Positions 42,493-50,378 of a stretch of DNA of 64,000 nt are shown one piece after another. The stretch's first letter is position 1. Each line of letters starts with the position of its first letter. The stretch lies in NCBI GenBank assembly GCA_963743575.1, contig CAVUQC010000004.1, positions 62,001 through 126,000 on the forward strand, written 5' to 3'. Below the pieces are notes generated by a model that was given only the letters and a program-made list of their open reading frames with translations, made no database searches and was not told where the DNA came from. Both the position numbers and the translations under genes were made by a program. Origin of the DNA: DASUPK01 sp963743575 (GTDB lineage: Bacteria > Actinomycetota > Thermoleophilia > Solirubrobacterales > 70-9).

Positions 42493-42497
42493 CGGGC

Positions 42498-42974
42498 CTA
42501 GAAGAGATTCACGATCAGCGGCACGGATGCCGTGCCCCCGGGATTCGCGCTGACGCTGAGCTGGGCCCATCCGGTGGCACCGTCGTTGTGGACGGACTGG
42601 ACGGTCAGCGCGCAGCTTGTTCCCGATGCGAGGGGGGATGTGCAGGTCGATGCGTTGATCTGGAAGTAGCGCGCTCCCGACCCACTGATCGAGGCTGCGG
42701 GAACCCCGCTCGCGCGGCGGCCGAGATTGCCGATCGCGAAGTCGGTGGGCGGGCTGTCGATCGAGCCGATGGTCCCGAAGTCATGGAAGGGAGGGGAGAT
42801 GGCGATCCTGGCCCGGGGCCGGCAGCTCCGCTTTCCGTGCGCGCCGTGCTTCTTCTTGCACTTCCGCCCGTGAGAGGTCGCCGCCGCCGCGGCGGCCGGA
42901 ACCGGCGGCGCGACGATCGCGCCCGCGAGCAGCGCGATGAGCATCGCCAGACCGATTCGCCCTCTCCCACCCAT
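42498..42974 (-). CDS. Secreted single Ig-like protein, paralogue
   Basis: 158 residues. Signal peptide (RIGLAMLIALLAGAIVAPPV, cleavage near AAAAATS), basic Cys segment GRKCKKKHGAHGKRSCRPRA, and a single domain RIAISPPFHDFGTIGSIDSP, FAIGNLGRRASGVPAASISG, FQINASTCTSPLASGTSCAL. The layout equals the downstream gene at 41973-42470. The ATG at 42974 is chosen because the frame upstream has no signal-peptide character. Likely co-transcribed with the downstream paralogue. Confidence 0.75.
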   Translation of the reverse strand: MGGRGRIGLAMLIALLAGAIVAPPVPAAAAAATSHGRKCKKKHGAHGKRSCRPRARIAISPPFHDFGTIGSIDSPPTDFAIGNLGRRASGVPAASISGSGARYFQINASTCTSPLASGTSCALTVQSVHNDGATGWAQLSVSANPGGTASVPLIVNLF

Positions 42975-43103
42975 GGCGGCGACTGTAGACCTCACCAGCC
43001 GAGGGGGTTGCCTCGGTAGTCTTGACCGATCGCGGAGGTCGCCGCACCCACGGAGGGTGGTCCTCGTCCCGCTTCCGACCGCAAGGCCGAGCTGGCCGGG
43101 CGA

Positions 43104-44264
43104 TTGGACGAGGCGCGCCGTCACACCCTGAAGCTGATCGAGCCGCTCACACACGAGCAGCTGAACCGCGTCTACGACCCGATCCTCAGTCCGCTGATCT
43201 GGGACCTCGGGCACATCGGCAACTTCGAGGAGCTCTGGCTCGTCCAGCGGATCGGCGGCCGCGAGCCGCTGCGCGGCGATCTCGGCGAGCTCTACGACGC
43301 GATCGAGCAGCCGCGCAAGATCCGCGGCGAGCTGCCGATCCTGAACGCGGACGAGGTCCGCCCCTACATGGACGGGGTCCGCGAGCGCACCCTCGAGGTG
43401 CTCGTGGAGATCGAGCTCGATCCCGAGGACCCTCTGCTGGCCGACGGCTTCGTCTACGAGATGCTGCTCGCGCACGAGTACCAGCACAACGAGACGATGC
43501 TGCAGCTCCTCCAGATGGTCGAGTCGTACGAGCCGGTGGAGGTCGACGGCGCGCCCGGCGCCGAGGCGGTCACCGACGGCCCGGAGATGGTCCGGGTGGA
43601 GGGTGGGGCTATCGAGATCGGCGCCGGGCCGGAGGGCTTCGCCTATGACAACGAACGCCCGCGGCATACGGTGGAGGTCGCGCACTTCCTGATCGACCGG
43701 TCTCCCGTGACCAACGAGGCCTACGTCTCCTTCATGGAGGAGACCGGCGCCGAACCCCCGATGTACTGGGAGCGCGACGGTGAGGGCGGCTGGGTCCGCA
43801 CCGCGATGGGGCGCACCGAGCCGGTCGACCCCCGCCTGCCGGTGATCCACGTCTCCGGGCAGGAGGCGGATGCCTTCGCGCGCTGGGCCGGCAAGCGGCT
43901 GCCCAGCGAGCCGGAGTGGGAGGCCGCAGCCGCCGGCGCGAGCCGCGAGCGGGCGAACCTCGACGAGCTCTCCTTCGGCTGTGCTCCCGCCGGCGCGTAC
44001 ACCGACGGATGCGCGGACTGCGGGGCCGTGCAGATGCTCGGCGACGTCTGGGAGTGGACGAGCTCCGACTTCACGGCCTACCCCGGCTTCGAGGCGTTCC
44101 CGTACCCCGAGTACTCAGAGGTCTTCTTCGGCGATACCTACAAGGTTCTCCGTGGCGGCGCCTGGGCGTCGCGGCGCGACGTGATCCGCACCAGCTTCCG
44201 GAACTGGGACCTGCCGAACCGCCGACAGATCTTCTCCGGCATCCGTTGCGCTCGTAACGACTGA
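43104..44264 (+). CDS. egtB: Ergothioneine biosynthesis protein EgtB (sulfoxide synthase)
   Basis: Non-haem iron enzyme that joins hercynine (trimethyl-histidine) to a thiol substrate with oxygen, forming a sulfoxide on the way to ergothioneine. 386 residues. Iron ligands: His in WDLGHIGNFEELW and the pair in LLAHEYQHNETML (HxxxH). The C-terminal FGE-sulfatase-type domain shows PGEAxxF-like HVSGQEADAFARWAGKRLPS, GDVWEWTSSDF and LRGGAWASRRDVIRTSFRNW. The start is doubtful: the TTG at 43104 has no ribosome-binding site, and protein-like sequence (ASDRKAELAGRLDEARRHTL) continues upstream in frame to 43026 without any ATG, GTG or TTG. No egtA, egtC or egtE nearby. Confidence 0.9.
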   Translation: MDEARRHTLKLIEPLTHEQLNRVYDPILSPLIWDLGHIGNFEELWLVQRIGGREPLRGDLGELYDAIEQPRKIRGELPILNADEVRPYMDGVRERTLEVLVEIELDPEDPLLADGFVYEMLLAHEYQHNETMLQLLQMVESYEPVEVDGAPGAEAVTDGPEMVRVEGGAIEIGAGPEGFAYDNERPRHTVEVAHFLIDRSPVTNEAYVSFMEETGAEPPMYWERDGEGGWVRTAMGRTEPVDPRLPVIHVSGQEADAFARWAGKRLPSEPEWEAAAAGASRERANLDELSFGCAPAGAYTDGCADCGAVQMLGDVWEWTSSDFTAYPGFEAFPYPEYSEVFFGDTYKVLRGGAWASRRDVIRTSFRNWDLPNRRQIFSGIRCARND

Positions 44265-44383
44265 TCCGAACCCGAGACGACCACGCAAGAGACCGCATAC
44301 CCCGAGCCGCCATCAACCCCGCCGACACAACCGACCGGATCACCGTCGAGGTCAACCTGCCCCCGGGCGGGCCGCTCTCGGGC

Positions 44384-45310
44384 ATGGCCGCCGACGTCCG
44401 CGCTGGTCTGACGAGCCCGTTCAAGGAGCTCTCGCCCCGATACTTCTACGACGAGCGCGGCTCGGAGCTCTTCGAGCAGATCACCGAGCTCGAGGAGTAC
44501 TACCCGACGCGCTGTGAGCACGAGATCCTCCAGACCCGCTCCGCCGACATCTGCGAGGCGGCCAATCGTCCCGCCAGCCTGATCGAGCTCGGCTCCGGGT
44601 CGGCGCGGAAGACCCGCGTCCTCCTCGACGCGATGAGGAACGTCAGCTGCCTCGAGACCTACTGCCCGGTCGACATCTCCGAGGAGATCACCCGCGACAC
44701 GGCGGAGCGGATCGCCGGCGAGTACGAAGCGATCAACGTTCGCGGCCTGGTCTGCGACTTCGAATTCGATCTCGAGCGCGTCCCAGTCGGCGGCCCGCGC
44801 GTGATCGCACTCTTGGGCGGGACCATCGGCAACTTCGCCCCCCATCAACGGGCGGGCTTCCTGCGCCGGATCGCCAACCTGCTGGACCCAGATGACCGTT
44901 TCCTGCTCGGCACCGACCTGGTCAAGGATCCTGCCGTCCTCGAAGCTGCCTACAACGACTCGAAGGGCGTCACCGCCGAGTTCAACAAGAACGTCCTCTC
45001 CGTCCTCAACCGCGAGCTCGAGGCCGACTTCGACATGGGCTCCTTCGAGCACGTCGCCCGCTGGGACCCCGAGAACCTCTGGATCGACATCCGGCTGCGA
45101 TCCACCGCCAACCAGGTCGTCAACGTGTCGGCGCTCGACATGCTCGTCCCCTTCGGAGCCGGCGAGGAGATGCGCACCGAGATCTCGACGAAGTTCCTGC
45201 GCCCCGGCCTCGAGGGGATCTACGCCGAGGCCGGCCTCGAGCTGACGGACTGGTGGACGGACCGCGAGGGTCTCTACGCGCTCTCGCTCGCACGAGTCGC
45301 CTCCGTGTAA
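44384..45310 (+). CDS. egtD: L-histidine N-alpha-methyltransferase EgtD
   Basis: SAM-dependent enzyme making hercynine, the first step of ergothioneine synthesis, placed directly after egtB. 308 residues from ATG 44384: LSPRYFYDERGSELFEQITE, EYYPTRCEHEILQTRS, the SAM motif SLIELGSGSARKTRVLLDAM, VDISEEITRDTAERI, ALLGGTIGNFAPHQR and FNKNVLSVLNRELEADFD. Homology begins earlier than this ATG: the in-frame upstream sequence ITVEVNLPPGGPLSGMAADV is the usual family N-terminus, but no standard start codon exists before it back to the stop at 44255. A frameshift or an unusual start is likely. Confidence 0.93.
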   Translation: MAADVRAGLTSPFKELSPRYFYDERGSELFEQITELEEYYPTRCEHEILQTRSADICEAANRPASLIELGSGSARKTRVLLDAMRNVSCLETYCPVDISEEITRDTAERIAGEYEAINVRGLVCDFEFDLERVPVGGPRVIALLGGTIGNFAPHQRAGFLRRIANLLDPDDRFLLGTDLVKDPAVLEAAYNDSKGVTAEFNKNVLSVLNRELEADFDMGSFEHVARWDPENLWIDIRLRSTANQVVNVSALDMLVPFGAGEEMRTEISTKFLRPGLEGIYAEAGLELTDWWTDREGLYALSLARVASV

Positions 45311-45364
45311 CACCCCTAGCCGTGACCCGTGGGCGAGGCGGATCCCTGTCGCCCGACGGCGTCT

Positions 45365-45370
45365 TACGTT
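45365..45370 (+). promoter_or_regulatory. Putative -10 box (TACGTT), leaderless type
   Basis: TACGTT ends 6 nt before the GTG at 45377, in the 66-bp gap after egtD. Confidence 0.35.
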
Positions 45371-45376
45371 CAATGA

Positions 45377-46912
45377 GTGAGAGTTCAACGCGGAAGCGCC
45401 CGCTTGCTCGCGATCTCCCTGGCCGGAATCGCGCTCCTTACGGCCGCCTCCTCCGCTTCTGCCACGACCTACAAGCCCACCCGAACGGATGACCCGGTGC
45501 CCAACGGGTGCAGGCTGAGGGACTGCTCGCTGCGTGAGGCTGTGATCGCGGCCAACGCCGGCGGTACCGCGGGGTCATCGTCGATTCTTCTGCGCCCTGG
45601 TAGGCGCTACAAGCTCACCCAGCGTGGCCCGAGCGAGGATGCCGCTCTCACGGGCGACCTCGATGTGACGGCCCCGCTCCTGGTGGGGACGAAGGGGCTG
45701 ATCGGGACCAGGAGGCGCCATCGGGGCACGAAGCTGGCGGTCATCGATGGCAACGGCATCGATCGCGTCTTCGACATCCACGCCACAACCCTGAGGTTGG
45801 TCTGGACAGTGGTCAGAGGCGGCCATGCCCGCCGGACGGCCGGTGACGACGGGAACGGCGGGGCGATCCGAGGCGGCGTGCTCAAGATCCACAGCAAGAG
45901 CCGCCTGGTCGGCAACGTCGCGGACGGCAACGGCGGGGCCTTCGCCACCACGCTTTCCGAGCCGATCTTCAACGGCGGGATGAGCACCGTGCTGCTGAAG
46001 GGGAACCATGCCGCCGGGAACGGAGGGGCAATGTACGTGGAAAGCGCTCCGAGAAAGTTCCTGCCGATGGACAAGCTCAGGATCACCCACAACACCGCCG
46101 GCGCCTCCGGAGGCGCGCTCTTCGGCTCAGGTTTCGCGATCCGCTATTCGACTATCGCCGACAACCGATCCGGCGAGAACGGGGGTGGGATTGCGCTCAG
46201 TGGCACCGGATCGAGCGGCTTCGACTGGTCGACGGTTTCCGGGAACCGTGCTGCTCATTCCGGCGGTGGCATCTACACGACCGCTGCCGGCGGCGGCCCG
46301 GTTGCCGCGGACAGGGGGCTGTTTGCGGCCAATTCGACGATCGCCAACAATCGCGCGGGCGCCTACGGCGGCGGGATCGCCGCGCCGGGAGGGCAGTCGA
46401 CCACCGACCTCGACAGCGTCACCCTGGCCCGCAATGGAGTGGCGTCGGGCCGATTGGGCGGAGGCCTGTATCTGGGCGACGGAGACACGGTCAGTGTCCG
46501 GAACACGATCCTGGCGCTCAACCTCGCCGGCAGCAACACCTCCGATTGCTTCGCTGCTTCGGGCGGCAGCCTCGGTTCGATGGGCCACAACCTCGTGGGC
46601 AACCCAGGCGGCTGTCTTGGCTTCGGCGCCGCCGGGGATCTGTTTGGCGGCCGCCTGGGGCTGGGCAAGCTCGCCGACAACGGCGGCGCCAAGCACTGGA
46701 CCTACGGCCGTCCTCTGAAGACGATTGCGCTCCTACGCGGCTCGAGGGCGATCGGCAATGCATCCCAGGTCAGCTTCGACGAACGCGGCGTCGCTCGGGA
46801 TAACCGCCCCGACATCGGGGCCTATGAGCGGGTCACGAAGCGCTACAGGTTTGTCAACTCAATGCACGGGGTCCGCTGCACGAGGACCGACCCGGTCTGT
46901 GCGAAGAGGTAG
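45377..46912 (+). CDS. Secreted CSLREA/right-handed beta-helix protein
   Basis: 511 residues from GTG 45377. Signal peptide (LLAISLAGIALLTAASSASA), then GCRLRDCSLREAVIAANAGG, the CSLREA motif found near the N-terminus of many secreted actinobacterial proteins. The rest is a right-handed parallel beta-helix: repeated turns such as GNGGAIRGGVLKIHSKSRLV, GNGGAFATTLSEPIF, GASGGALFGSGFAIRYSTIA and GENGGGIALSGTG, ending in a IGAYE motif that closes such repeats. Likely a surface-bound adhesin or polysaccharide-binding protein; no catalytic residues recognised. Confidence 0.85.
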   Translation: MRVQRGSARLLAISLAGIALLTAASSASATTYKPTRTDDPVPNGCRLRDCSLREAVIAANAGGTAGSSSILLRPGRRYKLTQRGPSEDAALTGDLDVTAPLLVGTKGLIGTRRRHRGTKLAVIDGNGIDRVFDIHATTLRLVWTVVRGGHARRTAGDDGNGGAIRGGVLKIHSKSRLVGNVADGNGGAFATTLSEPIFNGGMSTVLLKGNHAAGNGGAMYVESAPRKFLPMDKLRITHNTAGASGGALFGSGFAIRYSTIADNRSGENGGGIALSGTGSSGFDWSTVSGNRAAHSGGGIYTTAAGGGPVAADRGLFAANSTIANNRAGAYGGGIAAPGGQSTTDLDSVTLARNGVASGRLGGGLYLGDGDTVSVRNTILALNLAGSNTSDCFAASGGSLGSMGHNLVGNPGGCLGFGAAGDLFGGRLGLGKLADNGGAKHWTYGRPLKTIALLRGSRAIGNASQVSFDERGVARDNRPDIGAYERVTKRYRFVNSMHGVRCTRTDPVCAKR

Positions 46913-46914
46913 CG

Positions 46915-48330
46915 CTAACGCACGAACTGCCCGTGGAAGCCGTACGGGATGTGGTGTGGAGTTTCCGCCCGTGCGAGCTCGCTCAGGTCCTTGGCGTCGA
47001 GGACCAGCATGAACGAGCCGCCCGACCGGGCGTCGAAGACCACCGAGAGCAGGACGCCGGCGTCCTCGTCGGCCGAGTCCGGCTCGGCCACGAACACGGG
47101 CTCGCCGGGGCTGCAGCCGTCCTCGCTCCATTCGATCGTCTCGCGGGTCTCGGTATCGACCTTGACGATTCGGTCGAGCCATCCCGACTTCGCGTCGATG
47201 CCCCACGCGTAGCGGTAGGGGCGCTCGTTGTGGCGGCCGTAGTTGATCCGCGGCAGCTCGAGGCCCTCGGCGAGCTGCTCGCTGGACACCTTGCCCGAGG
47301 CGACGTTGATCGTGAAGCGGCGCATGTCGCCGCGGTCGGCGGGCTTGCCCTCTCGCAGGCGGTCGAGATAGAGGTCCTCGACGATCTGGGCGGTCTCATA
47401 GGTGCAGGCGTCCACCACGACGGAGCCGTTCTCCTCGTACGCATTGACGTGGTGGAAGCAGAAGCAGGCGTCGGTCTCGAACGGGCCGGTCGCCTCGCCG
47501 GTGTTCCGGTCGATCAGCGTGAACCTGGTTCCGAGCTCGGGCTTCCAGCGGTAGTTCTCGATGTAGGGGCGGCCGGAGAGGGGGATGCTGATCGGGTTCA
47601 CGACCAGCGGGAACTCGGCGAGGACGAGCCAGCGCTCGGTCAGGCCGAAGGAGTGCATGTAGGCCGGCTCCTTGACGGGGAGCTCGCCGATCACGCGAGG
47701 CTTCCTCTCGCCGGGCGCCACGCTGAAGAAGCGGTAGCGGTTGCGGGGCCCGATCTTGGCCGTGTAGTTGAGCATCCCGCCGCTGGCGCGGTCGAGGTGC
47801 GGATGGGCGGTCGTCAGCATGCCGGGCGGCTTGTAGGCGACGCCGGCCGTTTCCAGGGTCTCGCCGTCGAATTCCACCGGAATCGGCGTCTCGGTCATCG
47901 AGATGTAGCGCTCGCCCAGCTTGACCAGGTTGACGTTGGCGTTGTCGGTGAGCTTCGGGGAGAACATTGCGAAGACCCGGGCGAAGAGCGAGCGGCAGGG
48001 GTCGGTCGCGAACTCGGAGTAGACGATCTCGCCCTTCTCCTGCGCGGCGCGGTAGGCCTTCGTCTGGAGAAAGCGGTTCGCATAGGAGACCTCTCCGTCC
48101 GCGATGCCAAAGCGGTGGAGCATCGCAAAGCCGTCGAACCAGTGGTTCATGGTCCGTTCGCCGACCTCCCATTTCGCCGGCCCGGTCCTCACCAGCGACC
48201 CCTGGAGCCAGTCGGGGAGCTGCCCCTCCAGCGGCAGCCTGTCGACGCGGGTCTCGCTCTCCAGAGAATCGAAGCCGCGGGTGAGGTCAGCAGCGGCGGT
48301 CTGGGCGGTGGCGTCAGCGACCTGGCTCAT
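46915..48330 (-). CDS. Carotenoid oxygenase (RPE65/CCD family)
   Basis: 471 residues; cleaves a double bond in carotenoids or apocarotenoids with oxygen and Fe(II). The four iron-binding His are in TAHPHLDR, YMHSFGLTERWLVL, CFHHVNAYEENG and the C-terminal GFHGQFVR. N-terminal PDWLQGSLVRTGPAKWEVG and HWFDGFAMLHRFGI are classical. The start at 48330 follows AGGAGGAGAC. Substrate unknown; no carotenoid synthesis gene is nearby. Divergent from a PadR regulator with a 58-bp shared region, which suggests control by it. Convergent gap to the CSLREA gene is 2 bp. Confidence 0.93.
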   Translation of the reverse strand: MSQVADATAQTAAADLTRGFDSLESETRVDRLPLEGQLPDWLQGSLVRTGPAKWEVGERTMNHWFDGFAMLHRFGIADGEVSYANRFLQTKAYRAAQEKGEIVYSEFATDPCRSLFARVFAMFSPKLTDNANVNLVKLGERYISMTETPIPVEFDGETLETAGVAYKPPGMLTTAHPHLDRASGGMLNYTAKIGPRNRYRFFSVAPGERKPRVIGELPVKEPAYMHSFGLTERWLVLAEFPLVVNPISIPLSGRPYIENYRWKPELGTRFTLIDRNTGEATGPFETDACFCFHHVNAYEENGSVVVDACTYETAQIVEDLYLDRLREGKPADRGDMRRFTINVASGKVSSEQLAEGLELPRINYGRHNERPYRYAWGIDAKSGWLDRIVKVDTETRETIEWSEDGCSPGEPVFVAEPDSADEDAGVLLSVVFDARSGGSFMLVLDAKDLSELARAETPHHIPYGFHGQFVR

Positions 48331-48388
48331 GTCTCCTCCTACATAGTTCAATCCGAACGATGCGCACTGTACCGTATCCTGCAGCGAA

Positions 48389-48898
48389 ATGGCAGTGACA
48401 CGCCTCACACCCACCTCATATGTGGTGCTCGGGCTGATCGAGCAGATGGAGCCCGCATCCCCGTACGACCTCAAGCTGGCGGTCGCCGCCGGCGTCGGCC
48501 AGTTCTGGTCGCTGCCCCACACCCAGCTCTACTCCGAGTGTGGGCGGCTCGCGGAGGGTGGCCTGCTTGCCGAGAAGCGCGAGGAGTCGGGCAGGCGCCG
48601 CCGCATCTACCGGCTCACGAAGGACGGCTCAGATGCCCTCGAGCGCTGGCGGGCGGAGCCGACCGGCGAGCTCTACGAGCTGAGAGACGCCGGTCTGCTG
48701 AAGCTGTTCTTCGGCGCCAACCCGAAGACGCTGGCCCCGCAGCAGCTCGCGGCGCACGAGGCGAGGCTGCGGGAGTACGAGGCCCTGCTGGAGGAGTGCC
48801 GGGCGATGAAGGCCCCCGCAGGAGCGATGCATGCGCTCGAGGCCGGCATCGGCCACGAGCGCGAGTACGTCCGCTTCTGGTCGAAGCTAGGGGGCTAG
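48389..48898 (+). CDS. PadR-family transcriptional regulator
   Basis: 169 residues. Winged helix TPTSYVVLGLIEQMEPASPY, DLKLAVAAGVGQFWSLPHTQ, LYSECGRLAEGGLLAEKREE and RRRRIYRLTKDGSDALERW, then a C-terminal coiled coil for dimerisation (YEALLEECRAMKAPAGAMHA). Probably represses itself and the divergent carotenoid oxygenase; a GTTC-N5-GAAC half-symmetry lies in the gap. Its end overlaps the convergent LLM gene by 12 bp. Confidence 0.88.
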   Translation: MAVTRLTPTSYVVLGLIEQMEPASPYDLKLAVAAGVGQFWSLPHTQLYSECGRLAEGGLLAEKREESGRRRRIYRLTKDGSDALERWRAEPTGELYELRDAGLLKLFFGANPKTLAPQQLAAHEARLREYEALLEECRAMKAPAGAMHALEAGIGHEREYVRFWSKLGG

Positions 48899-49819
48899 CC
48901 CGTCGATCAGTTCGCCGAGGCGATCGGGAGTCGTGATCGGAGTGATCACCGGCAGGGTGATCCCACCCTCGACGAAGGAGCCGAGGCGCTCCTTCATCTG
49001 CTCGGGCTCGCCGAAGATGAACATTTCCTCGATCAGGTCCCAGGGCGCCTCCTCGGCCGCCTTCTGGCGGTCCTTCGCGGCCCAGGCCTCGACCATCGGG
49101 TCGATCTTCTCCCCGTAGCCGAGCCAGCGGTAGAAATTCTCGTAGACGGGCACCGTTATGTAGGAGGAGAACATGAAGCGAGCCAGGGGCTCCACCTGCT
49201 CGCGCTCGCCGGGGATGCAGAAGAAGCGGCAGAGCAGCTCGAAACCCTCCGGCGCTCCCTCCAGCTGCTCTGCGACCTTGGGCAGGCCCGCAAGCGGCAG
49301 AAAGTTCGTGAAGGCGCCGTCCGCCTTCTCGACGGCGAGACGGAGCATCTTGCCGCGCAGGGCGGCGAGGATGATCGGCACGCGCAGCTCGGGCGCCCGT
49401 TCGAGCCTGAAGCCGCCGTCGGCCCGCTCGCCCCCCAGGGCGGTCCGTAGGAAGTCGATGGTCTCGGACATCTTCGACAGCGGCTTCTCGAACGGCATCC
49501 CGTTCCAGCCTTCGATGATCCGATCCGATGAGGCGCCGATACCGAGGGCGAAGCGGCCCCGCGAGGCATCCGCCAGGGCGGCGGCCTCCTGGGCCAGCAG
49601 CGCGCGGCCGCGCTGCATGACCCCGACTACGCCGGTCCCGAGGCGCACCTGGTCGGTCCACGCCGACGCCAGCGAGAGCGGGCTGAAGCCGTCGGGGCCG
49701 TTGGTCTCGCCCGACCAGAGGTCCGTATAGCCGGCCGCCTCGGCCCGCCTGAAGTGCTCCTCGTTCTCCGGCAGGCTGATTCCGGTGAGCGGAACGGTCA
49801 GTCCCCAGCGCTGAGCCAT
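48887..49819 (-). CDS. LLM-class F420-type oxidoreductase
   Basis: 310 residues. MAQRWGLTVPLTGISLPENE, RAEAAGYTDLWSGETNGPDG, VRLGTGVVGVMQRGRALLAQ, RFALGIGASSDRIIEGWNGM and FIFGEPEQMKERLGSFVEGG fit the family. Substrate unknown. Third LLM paralogue in the window; not closely alike to the others. The C-terminal residues GLAP and TAG overlap the PadR gene in antisense. Confidence 0.88.
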   Translation of the reverse strand: MAQRWGLTVPLTGISLPENEEHFRRAEAAGYTDLWSGETNGPDGFSPLSLASAWTDQVRLGTGVVGVMQRGRALLAQEAAALADASRGRFALGIGASSDRIIEGWNGMPFEKPLSKMSETIDFLRTALGGERADGGFRLERAPELRVPIILAALRGKMLRLAVEKADGAFTNFLPLAGLPKVAEQLEGAPEGFELLCRFFCIPGEREQVEPLARFMFSSYITVPVYENFYRWLGYGEKIDPMVEAWAAKDRQKAAEEAPWDLIEEMFIFGEPEQMKERLGSFVEGGITLPVITPITTPDRLGELIDGLAP

Positions 49820-49847
49820 AACCGCGACCCTATACAGGGAAGTCGGA

Positions 49848-49853
49848 TAGGGT
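49848..49853 (+). promoter_or_regulatory. Putative -10 box (TAGGGT), leaderless type
   Basis: TAGGGT ends 7 nt before the ATG at 49861. Confidence 0.45.
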
Positions 49854-49860
49854 CGCCGCG

Positions 49861-50349
49861 ATGGACACCTCCAAACTCGACCGCTCGGAGATCCTCGGGA
49901 TGGTCGCCGCAGGGGTCCTGGTGATCAGTCTGTTCCTCGAGTGGTATTCGCTCTCCACCGACCCGAGCGTGGTGCAACGTGGCACCGACTCGGCGAACTG
50001 GGCCTGCGGCGTCGGCAACACGAGCTGCAGCGGCTGGAGCACGTTCCCCGTGGTCAGCGTGCTGCTCCTCCTGGCGGCTTCCGCCCCATTCATCCTCGCC
50101 TGGATCGTGGTCCGAGGGCACGCCCTCTCCTGGCCGCGCGGGGAGCTGACCGCGATCGTCGGCCTCGCCGCCTTTGTCCTGATCGCCTACAACGGGCTCG
50201 TCGACAAGCCTCAGGAGGGGCTCGAGATGAGCCTCGCCTTCGGCTACTGGCTCGCGCTGCTGGCCTCAATCGGCATCTTCATATCCGGCGGCTTCCGGGC
50301 TGTGGAGAGCGGTGGTGGCGCGCGGCGCAAGCCTCCGGCGACCTTCTAG
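49861..50349 (+). CDS. Four-helix membrane protein, unknown function
   Basis: 162 residues with four predicted helices: EILGMVAAGVLVISLFLEWY, STFPVVSVLLLLAASAPFIL, LTAIVGLAAFVLIAYNGLVD and LAFGYWLALLASIGIFISGG. The first loop holds two cysteines (ANWACGVGNTSCSGW) that could form a disulfide outside the cell. This architecture is common in actinobacterial proteins of unknown role. TAGGGT 7 nt before the ATG suggests leaderless mRNA. glpX follows 29 bp later. Confidence 0.7.
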   Translation: MDTSKLDRSEILGMVAAGVLVISLFLEWYSLSTDPSVVQRGTDSANWACGVGNTSCSGWSTFPVVSVLLLLAASAPFILAWIVVRGHALSWPRGELTAIVGLAAFVLIAYNGLVDKPQEGLEMSLAFGYWLALLASIGIFISGGFRAVESGGGARRKPPATF

Positions 50350-50365
50350 CCGGCTTACTTCCCTC

Positions 50366-50371
50366 TAGCCT
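50366..50371 (+). promoter_or_regulatory. Putative -10 box (TAGCCT), leaderless type
   Basis: TAGCCT ends 7 nt before the GTG start of glpX at 50379. Confidence 0.35.
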
Positions 50372-50378
50372 CTGACCC

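Noticed and set aside
48331..48388. GTTC-N5-GAAC as the PadR operator
   Set aside because: Only 4-bp arms, expected often by chance; kept as a remark in the PadR entry and not called as a site.
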